Shown here piece after piece: positions 25,734-38,300 of a stretch of DNA of 64,000 nucleotides. The stretch is taken from positions 3,994,001 to 4,058,000 of the forward strand of contig NC_045147.1 of assembly GCF_008831285.2 (NCBI RefSeq), written 5' to 3'. The position numbers were made by a program, and so were the translations under genes. This DNA is from Nymphaea colorata. Taxonomy: Eukaryota > Streptophyta > Magnoliopsida > Nymphaeales > Nymphaeaceae. Each line of letters starts with the position of its first letter. Position 1 is the first letter of the stretch. The notes under the pieces were generated by a model. The model was not told the DNA's origin, ran no database searches, and was given only the letters and a program-made list of their open reading frames with translations.

Positions 25734-26238
25734 GTTTTCTGCCATTTCATCTCATTCTGTTATAAGCTACAAAGCCATGTCCACCTCACCTTATCAATTG
25801 GCAGCCTTTGGCTTCCTAGCGTAGCTGGTCCATGTCTAGCTCTCTTTCTTTCTATTTTTTTACTTTCGTTTCTTTTTCTGCTTTCGTATTTGGAGACAAC
25901 ATATGACCAGTTTTTGTTAATGCATTCCTATTTCTTAGTCCTTGGCTTTCTCACCCTCTCAATCAAGTACTCTAAGGGGTTGTTTGGCAAGAGTAACACA
26001 TTATTATTGTTACTGTCTCTTAAATATGTCTCACGAAACACTCATTAGAGCGTCGCATAAAAGCTCGATTATTCTCAATGAAGCAGTGGCATTATGTGAA
26101 AAACAATGTCAGCTGCACCCTTCGATCACCCGAGGAAAGTCCTGTAAATGTTTATTGTCATCCCAGTTATCGCAGAAGTCTTCATTGTAAATTTCTTCTT
26201 TTCTCCAACCACCACTTTCATCTTGTGTTTCATCTCTC

Positions 26239-26678
26239 TTAGGGCTGGACACAAGCTAAGTCGAGCTCCAGTAGGCCAGTTCAAGCTTGATTTGACTCCA
26301 AAAACTCGAGTCAAGCTCCATAGAACAAGCTCGAGCTTGACTCAACCGTACAATGTTGAGCTTGAGCTCGACTTGCTTAACTCGTTTAACTCGTTTATGT
26401 TAATCTGTATTGTTTCTTTTAATTTGTTTAACTCGTCAACTTGTTTAACTCATTAACTCGTTTAACTAACTCAACTATGATAAACTTATTTTAAGTAGTC
26501 AAGCCGAGCCGAGTTTAAACAAGTTATGTTCTTACAACTCAAACCCGGCTTGTTTAACATTTCAAGTACAGATTTAAACTCAAGCTTGACTAGTTTATAA
26601 ATGAGTCGAGTTCAGGTTGAGCTTTTCGAGCCAGTTCAAGTCAAGCTTGACTTGACTGGACTCATTGTACAGCTCTAA
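26239..26678. mobile_element. AGGGCTG..CAGCTCT MITE, copy 2
   Basis: The left end is AGGGCTGGACACAAGC and the right end is TTGTACAGCTCT, with inner AACTCGTTTAACTCG and CGAGCTTGA words as in the copies at 19,824 and 48,722. ATCTCTC occurs just outside both ends, suggesting an 8-bp target duplication with one mismatch. No coding capacity. Confidence 0.65.
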
Positions 26679-29600
26679 TCTCTCCGATGTTGAGGTCCAA
26701 AGGATTGAGGCTGATTTCCACTATAAGGTTTGGAGTAGATTCATAGAACAACAACATTACCAAAAAGCCCCTAAATGCTATTGGAACATTGATACAAGCA
26801 TCTCTCTGTAAATCTGTCATACCTTGACCGGTTTTTCGCTTATGCTTGTCAAGAATATTAAAATCAAGAAAAGCTGGTAGTGAATATCACACAGACGTTT
26901 TAATTATCTTCCAATGATTTGAGTTTTTCCATATAAAGGTTCCAGTAGAGTGATACTACTTGTAAAGTCAGTCAATCCTGGTCCGATCTCCGTTAAACTG
27001 TCACATGTTAGGGAATCGGATGGATCGCAAAACGTTTTCTCATCATGTGCCAGAGTGCTACAAGTGCAGAGTAAAGACAACAATACTATCGGTTCTGCTG
27101 TGTGTCAGTGGAGAAAAGAGCAAGTTTCTAATTTATTTATCAACCACTGCTTAAAATAAGAAATGTGTAGGCAAGTAAGGTGTCACTGTCTTCCCGTCAT
27201 TTCTTTAAGCAAGCAGTAAAATATTCACTCACTGGCTCCACATCATTAAAAAGTGAACCACTGGCGAATTAAGATGTCATCATGTGTCATTTACAAATTA
27301 ACTACTTCCCTAAAATTCATAATTAACTAAAAACTAAGAACCTTTTCTTTTCTGATGGGCAGGCAGGGTTGACCCTTGCAAGCAAAAACGCCGTATTGAG
27401 TTCTCATGTTCCCTCAACTTGAAGCTCTCGAGTGCAACCCAAAGTCATTCTAAAATTAATTTGGGCACCCCCGACTAGCTGTCATGAGCTGTTCTGCCGT
27501 GCCCTTACGTAGCAAGTAGCTTCAAGAGAGAAAGGAATATCCCAAACCACTCATGAGTTCAAGGGTAAACTCGAAACCACTTAGATTCTTATTAAGAAAT
27601 ATTTTAAAGAAAATACAAATATGCTAACATGTTTATGAACACCAATTTAGTAGAATATATGTTTTAAATTTAGTTATTTTCATGAAAAATATTGTTGGTT
27701 GGGCTATCCGAATGTTGATGTCATAGGAGCCGTTAATTTTTAAGCTCCAAAAATAATTTACTTAATATATATCGTCTACCAATTAATCATTCTTAAGATT
27801 ATTTTTACAATATTAAATTCCACACAAGTATAATTCTGACTGTATACTTTATGGAGTAGTTGAGTTTTTGTTTGTGACATAATTAATTGGCTTATTGGCC
27901 ATTCTTTGCTTAAATTTCAATACCATTCTAAAGACTTTCATCAATACAAGATATTATTATTTATTATTTTTAAGAAATATATACCCTCGTGACTTGGGCT
28001 AAATGCAAGTTCAAAAGTTACACTTCACTCTAATATCAAAGGTCATGAGTAGGTTGTTTCGGAACCACTCCATCTCAAGCATTTCTTCTTCTTCATGCTT
28101 TTCTTTTTTGTCACTAAATACCCAAAACAACAAACACATAAAAAGAATAATGAATGAAATATTATATATATATCTTTGTGTGTGTGTATGAGAAACTAAA
28201 TAATCCTCCTTTCACTTTAGCCCTTAATATGTGAGAGGGGGGAGGGTTCTAAGGGGGCAAACCCTCCTTCTTCTTCCATCAATATTGTGCCATGTACGAT
28301 TCGAAAAAAAGAAAGAAAGAAAATAAACAGATGGGGATCTGGGCTGTCCAATCAAAAAATCAGACGGCTCAGATCTGATGCCTTTTATTGCTTCAAATTT
28401 TAGAATCATGGTTTAGTGACTATATATCTATATATATGGTTGTTATGATGGAGGATTTCAGCCTTTATAGCTATTTTAGTACTTCAACATCTATAAGAGT
28501 TGTTGTTTGGAAGTTGAAGTGCACTAGGGGGTGGCACCTGAGACATGAAAAAAGCAGTCATAATCCTTGGGAAAACAAGAGGAAGAAAAAAGGCTTCCAA
28601 CTTTTAACTCATGTGATGGAGCTTCTACTGCCCACCCAAAACCTCTTAACCAACACATGACATGGTTATTATAGCAAGCCGCAACAAAATTCACCTGAAC
28701 AGCCGGTCCAACAGATCCATTATGTATGCTACTTTAATTCAATATTTAAGGCAACATTAAAAAAGCAACAATTACGTATTATTACAAGTACCATGATACC
28801 ATCTACATTTCTCTAAGATATTTCCACACATGGGACGTAATAAAGCTCTACGGTAGATGAATGGGGCTGAGTTCTTGTCATTTAATTCAGGATACTATAT
28901 TCAGCTGAGGAAGATTTTTTTTTTTTTCCTTCACCAGCAGAAAAATTTTATCTCTTTTCCAATAAGACCCCGAAAGCAATGAAAATCTTTCTGATATCAT
29001 GGTACAACAATGAAGAACCCACTCTTAATTTCTAACCTTGGTAACTGCTACCACACATGCTTCATTTATTGAAAGTGATGGGCTTTAGAATAGAAGCCTC
29101 TCAATACCATGGCATAAAGATAAACTGATAAAGAAGAAAGGGTGCAGTGTGGGGCTTGAGAGGATCCAACATTATTCAGGTTTTGTCTTAAACCCTTTCT
29201 GTCCAAACAAACATCTGCATGCAATAGACCAAAAGAACAAAAAAGGAACCAAAAAAAAAAAAAGAAACAGAATCCCATTTAGGAGGGTTAGTTTAGTCAT
29301 TTTTTGATGTGAATCAAGGAATTTGATTGGACCACCCGATCCAAGTAAGATTAAGGCGGCGAGGAGACGAGAAAATACTGATCCAAACGACACTGAGGTT
29401 GGCATTGTGCATTTGCATTTCATACACTGGGGAGTTCCTGTAATTATTTTAGCTTATCTTAGATGTTTGATTTGATGCAGTTAAATATATATTTTGTCAT
29501 ATATAGGATGCAGTTCACATCCGGATCAAGTTCGATTTAATGCGAAATTTGGGATCTTATTCAGACCTCAATCAAGAGATTCAGATTTGCAGCCGGTGAC

Positions 29601-29688
29601 TCGGATTTGGATTCCGATTTACCAGGATCTGGCCTGCATCTGATCCATTTGCCCGAACCAACATATTCGTTTGAGCGGATTCAGGTAA
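26679..29688. other. Intergenic, no gene recognised
   Basis: Short frames only, for example 26,950-27,159 on the plus strand (69 aa), without a domain. Small TA and TG microsatellites occur near 28,160 and a T-run near 28,918. Confidence 0.4.
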
Positions 29689-30091
29689 GGGTGGGCACCG
29701 GGCCGGCCACCGCCGGGTACCCGGCCCGCCTCAGGCCCGGGCTCGGGCCTGGAAAAAGTTGGTTGGGTCGGGCCCGACGCCCGGCCAGGGAAAAACTGTT
29801 AACGGGCCGGGTCCGATATGCCGGCCCGGGTCAGCCACGGCCCGGCCCGTTAAAAATTAAAATATATATATATTTTTAATTTTAATATTATATATTTATC
29901 ACTAATAAATACTATTTTATTTTTTAAAAAATATTTTATAAATTAAAAATAATATTATTTTATTATAACCGGGCCGAACCGGGCCAAACTCAGGTTTCAT
30001 ATATCCGGGCCCGGGCTTGGGCCCGACCCAGCGGCCCGTCGGGCCGTTCCCGACGGTTCTTTATGGGGCCGGGCCGGGCCGATGCTCACCC
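29689..30091. mobile_element. GC-rich nonautonomous hAT-like element, copy 2
   Basis: Starts GGGTGGGCACCGGGCCGG and ends GGGCCGATGCTCACCC, matching the terminal words of the 18,311-18,678 element. It has the same plan of very GC-rich arms around an AT-only core (about 29,855-29,965). TCAGGT sits immediately outside both ends (29,681-29,686 and 30,092-30,097), extending to six of eight matching bases. Arms contain many short CCGGGCCC-like words. The high-GC reading frames are by-products. Confidence 0.75.
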
Positions 30092-30452
30092 TCAGGTGCA
30101 CCCGAGTGGATCGGGTACCCGACTCGTTGAGTTTCACGCACCGTAAAGAGGGCATAACGGCGAGCTGGAGGATCACGTGAGTCGCATTCATTCAGTGGTT
30201 GACCACCTAACGACTCTTTTGGAATCCCTTGTGCGCCATCAGGAATTTCACCGTGCGGCTCTCCCGCACCACGGTGCGGTAAGGCACCACTTCCTGCCGT
30301 CACCAGCAGCCAACTGTAGTGCCGGCGGGGCAGAAGCCACATGGGATCTTGGATAATAAGTCATTTTCATCCAGGTCCATCATAGCTCATGGATCCGATC
30401 TGCTCACAGAATTATCTGAATCATGTCTCTTAGATGATTTGATATGCGACTA

Positions 30453-30642
30453 GAGGCGGAGTTAAGCATTTGTAGTTGTAGCGGTTAAATTATAATTTGA
30501 AAAATGACCCTAATATAATTTTCAAAATCTTTTTATATATGTTAAATTAAAATGTTTAAAATTTACAAGAAAAATTTTTGTTTTCTAAAAATCTGAAAAG
30601 GGCCATGGCTCCTGAAAGCCTCCCCTTGCCTCCACTCCGTAT
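30453..30642. mobile_element. Possible small transposon relic (GAGGCGGAG..CCTCCACT)
   Basis: The left part reads GAGGCGGAGTTAAG and the right part reads TTGCCTCCACTCC, with an AT-rich middle. The terminal words partly complement each other. No target duplication was found. Confidence 0.3.
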
Positions 30643-31699
30643 GATGCCGATCAAGTAATTGCATCCACATCAACAAGATTCGATCTACTGGGCACTGAAG
30701 TCAATGGATCGGATCCATTCAATTGTCGCCCCAAACCCAATCTTTGTTTTGAAGGCCGTCGTACGTGAAAAAGGATACGATTAGCAATTTGGCGTGGGTA
30801 TAACAGGTAATTACGCACCCGAACATAAATCAAGCGCACAAAAAAAAGAAAATCATTATAATTGGATCTGATGCTAGTCCAATTGATTTGACATGATGTA
30901 GATCTGACCCGAAATGGATGAGATCATCGGCATCGGAAATCTCCCCGGAAAGTGCAGTCGACACTGGAGGAGGCAGTGCATTTAATATGTTTAAAATTTT
31001 CATTTAGAAACCAGTATTTACTCATAACCTCAATGCAGGCTTGCTTTTTTTGAACTTTTTGACAGTTCATGACAAATAGGAGTGGCGGCCCTGGCGGGCG
31101 GGCAGAATATGTTGACCAGTATTTACTCATAAGCAAGTTCTATTGGAAGACCAGTGTTTACTGGTAACCACGTTCTATTGCAATATAATTATAATATATG
31201 AAGTCTCAACTTGTGCAGAATATGAACCACCTCATACCAAAATCACTTTCTTAAAGCTGGTTCTAAGCGAGCCTCTTAGACAAAGTGAATCGAGCCTTGA
31301 TATAAGCTAAGTCTCCTTATTTTTTTTGGGGACTAGAAGAGCGAATAATATTTCTTTTTAAGTTGGGAAAAATTTTTAGACGGTGATTGAGCACAAAGAC
31401 ATTGTTACTTGACTAACAAATGTTGAAAAATAAATACAATTTTAGTTTTTAAAGAAGATAGCATTCCATCTACGATCCACGATATGACAAACAATCTACC
31501 CTTGTTTGCTTTTATTAAAAAACTAAAACATTGCACTCCTCTCCGTTGACCTCTTTGGATTTTTTCTTTTCAATCTTAAGAGGCAAAGGCAATTCACTGA
31601 GGCTTAAGCTTTCAGCAAAAATTCGCTCTTTCGTCAAGAAAAAAACAAGTACGAGTCACATCCTAAAATAAAGAAGAAAATAAGGTCATAAACGAAAAG

Positions 31700-32352
31700 A
31701 TTCGTTTTAATTTTATGCCGCAGCAGAAGAGGTGTCTTCCTTTGTGCCTGGGGAAGGAATCGTGATTCTATTCATGTAGAGCGGGCCCCACCTCAACCTC
31801 TCCTTCCGGTTGAAAGAGAGGGTAAAATGGGAAGATGGAGAAAAGGTGGGAGTGGGGGCGCCGGAGCAGGAGAGCAGGCAGGCAACCATCCATTCTTCCC
31901 TTTCTCATACGCTTTGCTTTCACGGGGACGCAGCTTAGGGTTGAAGTCTCACCACAGCACAAAAAGTTGGCCTCCTTTGCCGGGGGGGACCCCGACCTCT
32001 ACCCCCCTCGTGATATAGAGAGAGAAAGCAGAGAGAGAAGGAAGAGAGATGGGGGCCGGCAGCCATGAGTCTCTTCCACTTCTCCTCCTCTCTCTTCCTC
32101 TGACACAGAGAGTGAGTGGTGAATGGTAGCCCCTTCTCTTATTTCTTCCTTCCTCTTTTTCTTTCCTCTTATGACAGACGTAGTTCAAGACCCAATCGTC
32201 GAGAAAGTTGGTGCTTCTCCACGCTGTCTTCTTCTTGTTTTCCCCGAGTTTGGAGCTCCAGGTTCACTGGAATGTGAGTCGTTTTGAGCTGAGGTTAGTC
32301 AGCGACTGGAAGGAGTCGTTGATTTTGGTTGGGCAAGGAACATTGTGGATTA
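31700..32352 (+). promoter_or_regulatory. Upstream region and probable 5' UTR of the kinesin gene
   Basis: Composition shifts from AT-rich to GC- and CT/GA-rich. A GA tract covers about 32,018-32,050 and a pyrimidine tract about 32,070-32,170; both are common near plant transcription starts. No confident TATA box can be assigned. An upstream ATG at 32,171 opens a 38-codon frame that ends at 32,287, 65 bp before the main start. If transcription begins upstream of 32,171 this would be a uORF able to dampen translation. The start site itself is unknown. Confidence 0.35.
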
Positions 32353-35300
32353 ATGGCGACAAAATCGGCTTCCAGAACGAAGAGAGCGTCTCCCGTTGCG
32401 TCCAAGCCCGGTGGCTCTCCTTCATCTTCCATTGCTTCCTTCTCTCCTTCGGTGGATTCCGCACCACCGCCCCTCGCGGGACCGGCTCCGAGCTCGCCGG
32501 GTGCGCAGAGTTTTTACTCGGAAAGTGTGTTCATGGACGGTGGGAGATCTAAGGAGAACGTTACTGTCACCGTGCGGTTTCGGCCTCTCAGGTTTGGGTT
32601 CTTCTTTCCGTCTTTGATTCTCTATTCTAAAACTTTTAGTGCAAATGTGTGTTGATTGCTTTGCCGTACGTTGGTGAAATTTAGTCCTAGAGAAATTCGC
32701 CAAGGGGAGGAAGTCGCGTGGTATGCGGATGGAGACACGATCGTGAGAAACGAGCATAATCCGTCGGTTGCATACGCATATGGTACGTTGTGCAGAATAT
32801 GTGAAGTTCAATTCAGCATTTTCTCCTGTTAATTGCGTTGGGAAATGGATGAATTGTCATATTTCGTTGGAAATTTGAGTTGTGTTCGGGTAGGTACTGT
32901 CGTGTATGCGCGGTTGGTTTTTCTTTGTTCTTATTATCGGTTAATTGGTAGTCCCCATTTGCATATTGGCGAAGTCATTCTTGCAATGGTCTGCGTTTTC
33001 AACATCGAACGTGGATTGTCTGTTTGTTTCGGTTTCGTTCATTTTTAGACAATTTGCAAATGCTTGTTTCGGATTGGAAGGCAAACTCTGTCTCTAGTTG
33101 ACAGCATCTTTCACAAATGGGTGTTCTAGATTCACTTCACGAAGATGTTTACGGGAGAGAGACATGTGAGTAGGCGCTGAATCGAGCTGAATTGACTGTG
33201 AAGATCACTAAATTGAACAGTCGGGAGTTGTAGTTCCCAATATATGACAAGTTCTATCTTCTACCGTTCTACGTTGTCTGAATTAAATATACGGGGTATA
33301 TCTGCTTATTAGAGACAAAATTGTACGTTGTAAATTAGTTTATGGCGCTTGGGATGTGTGTATGGACACTGACGCATGCACACAGGATTTATTTTGATTC
33401 TAGATGTCTAAATTTTTGCTAAATGACTTTCTCGTATCGCCTGGCTTTGCAGATCGTGTTTTTGGTCCTACCACTACTACACGCCATGTGTATGATGTTG
33501 CTGCACAGCATATTGTCGCTAGTGCTATGGAGGGCATCAATGGTATTGAACTTGAGTGCTCTTATTTAATAAGTTTGGTCAGAAGTATTTTCTTGTGATA
33601 TTTGAATGATTGGTAATTAGTCCTTTCCATTACATTTTCTTGTGTAACTTTTTAGTAATGCAACACTACCCTGGTCTATGTTATGAAAGTCGCTAGGTGC
33701 CACCTGAGTGACAGGGTGCACCTAGCATGCCTGGGCGCCTCTAGGCACACTTAGGTGACAATTGCAATAGTAAAGCTATCATTAGCTTGTATCAAGTTAT
33801 ATAGTTATATAATATGACAACAGTCCTTAATGGTCAATAGACTCAATACTATATTATATGATTAATATTATAGTTGTATAATAAAGAAAATGCAAAGTTG
33901 ACTGCTTTCAAGATTCAAGAAAAATGATAAACAATTAACAGAAATCATAAATCATTTTCAAGGAAATGTATAAAATGGGTTCAAACTTCAAACATAAAAA
34001 AAAGCTGTAGAACATACCTAGCTTCTAAAAGTAGAACAATCCTAGCTCCTAAAAGTAGAATAAGATTGAGGCTAAAAAGTTTTGTACAGATTACAGTCAA
34101 TATAAAGTTTAAACAGTCTCCAGCACCCATTTAACATTTATTAAATAGTCTTTAAGAGCTCCGCTGAGAGACTCTTGGACTTCTATGGACTAGGTGTGGG
34201 CTGGACTAGTCATGCGTAGTCAGAGTAGGCATGCACGTAGTTGCAATATCACATGCATCATCTAAGTGCTTGGACTTAGGTGATGCAGGTGGAGTAGCTA
34301 CTGGGGGTCGCCTACGTGACACTTGAACAACTTAGACCCCTGTCGATGTGCCTTAGAACAAAAGTAAAGTTCATGAGAATAATGTTTGAAAAATATGCTA
34401 GATAGGGTTCACAAAACTTTTAGCCTGATGTTTCTTGATATTCATGATTGTAGGCAGGTTTTGATTCTACCATATTATATTGCTATGTTGATTTTATCAG
34501 TAGTTGATGTTTGCTAAAAAAGTTTGTTTACCTTTTTTCCTGTACAGGTACAGTCTTCGCTTATGGTGTGACAAGTAGTGGAAAGACCCACACAATGCAT
34601 GTATAGATCCAAACTTCTATTTCATGGAACTGTGAATCTATAGATGTATTCATGGTCACCCCACTTTCTCTCTTTTTCCTATTGTTAAAACTTAAAAGAA
34701 TAGTCTTACTTATTCACCACTGGGGAATTTGATATAGATTTTCTGTGAAAACTGTTAGGTGCCTTGCCTCTCTAGTTTTGCTATTCTCAAGTCAAAATTG
34801 GCTTGTCTTTATAGTGTAGTAGTTTTTCCACCTTTTTTTTTTGTGATGCAGTTTCTGGATGGCCTTTATATGGTTCAAAACTGTCTGAAAAGTATTTTTG
34901 ACATTTGGTGAGTTTTTTCTTTGTGATTTTGATTTAATGTTTTTTTTTTGGTGCAGTGGACACCATTATGGACTTCTTGTTTTTAGAAACCTTTTCCTGG
35001 TCAAAGATTCTAGTTCATCATTTATATGGAAGTTACAACTTAAATTTTTAGGCTCATCTTGGGCAGCTGCAAGTCACTCCAGGCTCAGCAGCGTTTGCTT
35101 GATGATCAGAATTTGTGCAACCAGCAATCATGTGATTAAACTCTTAGATTTTGAGCTTTTGCAGTTTGCATGTATTATCAATTTATCATCAATATACTGT
35201 GCTGCAAATGTCAATAGAAAGTTAACAGGCCATTTTGATGCATCCATGAGTATAAAAGTAGGTGGCAAATTATTCAAGTAAAACACTAAAACTGTTGGTA

Positions 35301-38300
35301 ACGGTATAATTCTGTGGCCATATACAACTGCTAAATGACTAGCAAGTTGATCTTAAGTAGTTATAATTATACTTTGGCAGTAATCCTCCCCAACAACAAA
35401 CTAAGTTTATCCTAGATCTAGGAAGCCTATCTAAAAGTGAAGTTGATCCCATGTTAGCCTTGACATCCATGACGGATCCAAAAGAAAAGGTTGTCAATAA
35501 CATATGAAGCACAAAATGAAAATGACATAAAGGTTTGATCTAAGATTAATTGTTATATGCTTCATACTGAGATCTGCCAAATCATCTAGAGAATGCTCAT
35601 GGCTTAAGTCTACCTTTTTATATCCATGTTGGAAACTTCTGTTGTTAAATTTTTCATCTTCATGGGATCTGGTGCTCCTTTCCAAGGTACACCTGAAGTT
35701 ACCAAGTAGGCTGAGTAGCCTTCCTATCTTTTATGCTTACCTGTGTACCACAGGGAGATCAGAGGTCACCTGGAGTCATACCATTGGCTGTCAAGGATGT
35801 ATTCAGTATCATCCAGGAGGTAGTGTGTTGGCTATAAATTTGGTATTAGTAAAGTGTTAAAATGGTTTTATCTAACTAGATCTGCTGTGTAGACTCCTAG
35901 CAGGGAATTTCTTCTTCGTGTATCATACTTGGAGATTTATAATGAGGTGAATTCAACTGCTTCAAGTATTGCATAGTCATTTGTGGTCTGTTCTTTATCA
36001 ATCTTAATGTGATGGTCTTATCTCTACATGTATGTAATAACATAAATATTCATGCTTGCTTACCGTTATCTTTTCATCACTTTCTAGCATTGTCACATAT
36101 ATCGTGTATGGGTATTATACGGCGAGGAATTTCCTCGAGCATAATACAGCAAAGTTGTATATCTTGGGAAAATCTAGGCACATTTTTAAAAGTTATAGAA
36201 AAAATCCTGGAAATTATATAAAAATAAAATAAATGAGAAATTAAAAAAAATTGAAAAATGACTAGATAAGCAACAAATTAAAATTAGAAAATGAAAACTA
36301 ATAGTCTGGAAAATGCATAACTAACAACTTGCATATAAGATTTAAATTTTAAAACCTCAAACTGATCATAACCAGCAAACAGATTATAAATTTATAACAA
36401 GCTAGCTTACGTCCCATGTTGCACAAAAGAGAGCACGATGAGATATACAACAGCATATGAGACTTAAAACCAGCAAACGGATTATAAGATCAAAATAAGT
36501 GAGCACGATGAAATATAGAGCAGCATATTAGTTATTAGATGAATAAAACAGGAACCATTAATCAACACAACACAACATAAATAAAATGAAGAGACGAACC
36601 ATCGAAGTGATGAACATAAAGTTATGAAACATGAACATAATAAAAATATTTGTAAAATATACAACAACATATTAGTTATTACTTATTAGAGGAAGAACCT
36701 ACCTTCTGTCCGACAACTCCTGTGGCTGTGGCTGCTTGCCGGCTTCAAGCCTTCAATGGTTCAACCTAGCTAACGTCCCATGACAACTTACCTCTGTCCG
36801 ACAACTGCTGTTGATGCTTGCAGCTTGCAAGCTTCAACTTCTCACGGTCAGCCTCCGCCGGCGACTCCCCTCTCAGTTTTCGCCCATCCGGCGACTCCCC
36901 TCTCAACATCAAAGTTTAAAACCCCTTTTCATCCGAACGATTTTTGATTTTAACCTAATCCCTCTTTTCTACCTAAAAGTACCTTTTTTCCATTAAAAGG
37001 GAAGGTCAAGTTTAGAAAGAACCAACTTTTCTTCAATATTACATGCAGTGCCATTGTTTAAAAAACAGACCTTGCACTTAAAAAGAAAAAGTTTGCGGTA
37101 GTTTAAAAAACGCGAAAAACACGTATTTTTTTGTTTTCTGATGTTTTAAAAAAAAACGCGTCTAGTTGCCATGTAATTTGGCTGACTGTTTTTTTTGTGT
37201 TAACGCATTTTTTTTATTAATACGCATTTACTGTGACAGTGCTTTCTAGTATTGGCATCTTAATTTTGCCTAGCAATTAACAAATGTGTTCGTTTCTTAT
37301 TTAGCTTCCAGTTTACGTATACCAAATCATTGCAAGTTTCGACCAAAATGAATAGCTTCATCATGTGGCTTGGGTTCCTTAACCATGTTTAATACTCTTT
37401 GTATTATTGGTTCCTGAAATTTGGCCAAATCCTTTTGACTTCTTATTTATACAAAAATATCTTCTTAATTCCTGTAATTGATGCTATAGTTTCTTTGGTT
37501 TGTCTTTGTACTTAGAAGTTAGATCACTTCACATCCACAGATATTGTGAAACTTTTGAAAATATCGTGACATTGACAAAAAAAAATGAAAAGAAATGTGG
37601 AAAAGTTGCAATAATTTTAAAAAGTCAAAATCAATTTATCGCATTTTTATTGCAACCTTTTGTAACTTTTCTGTGTATTTTATTCATATGGCGAAATGAC
37701 GGCATCGTTGGCATTATTAAAATAAAAAACTTCTATCACACATGTGGTGTTTTTCTTTTAAAAGGGGACAATATAGGTTAAAAAGAGACAAGAGGAGCAT
37801 TCTTAAACATGTAATCTCTTTTTAGGGCTTTTACGCTCTCACTGTCACTTTGTTTCCGTTTTGAAATGTCAGAAGCGACTTTAGCTAATATTTTGGACTT
37901 TTTTTAATGCCTGAGAAAACCTGGCTGGTGAGAAACCAATGACTATATTTGTGGCTATGAAATACATTAATTTTGATTCTGTGATAAAAGTTGTTCTTAG
38001 CTTTCTTTGTGGTTGTTATGAAAATTTGCTTCTTGCTTCTGGTAGAATAAAAGCTAGATTAGCATTACGTAAAAGAGCCATTTTGACATCAATGATAGAC
38101 ACAAATGAAACGACATTTCAGAGGTGCTGATGCCATTTATGGAAACCCTGTTTACAAGTTGTTCACTTAAACTCTGTTTAGATCAGAGATCAGAGTATAA
38201 ATTCACTGTTTGGAATTTGGATGTATTGACGGAGTAACTCTGGTGAAATAGCTGTCCATGTTATTAACTAAAATTGTTCTGCATGTGGATATGAGTTTTA

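Noticed and set aside
29607-30342. GC-rich frames of 64-93 aa on both strands
   Set aside because: They run through the CCGGGCC-rich arms of the hAT-like MITE and its edges; composition, not coding, explains their length.
34898-35281. Plus-strand 127-aa frame within the kinesin locus
   Set aside because: Falls in intron 4, lacks kinesin similarity, and the motor sequence joins cleanly from exon 4 to exon 5 without it.
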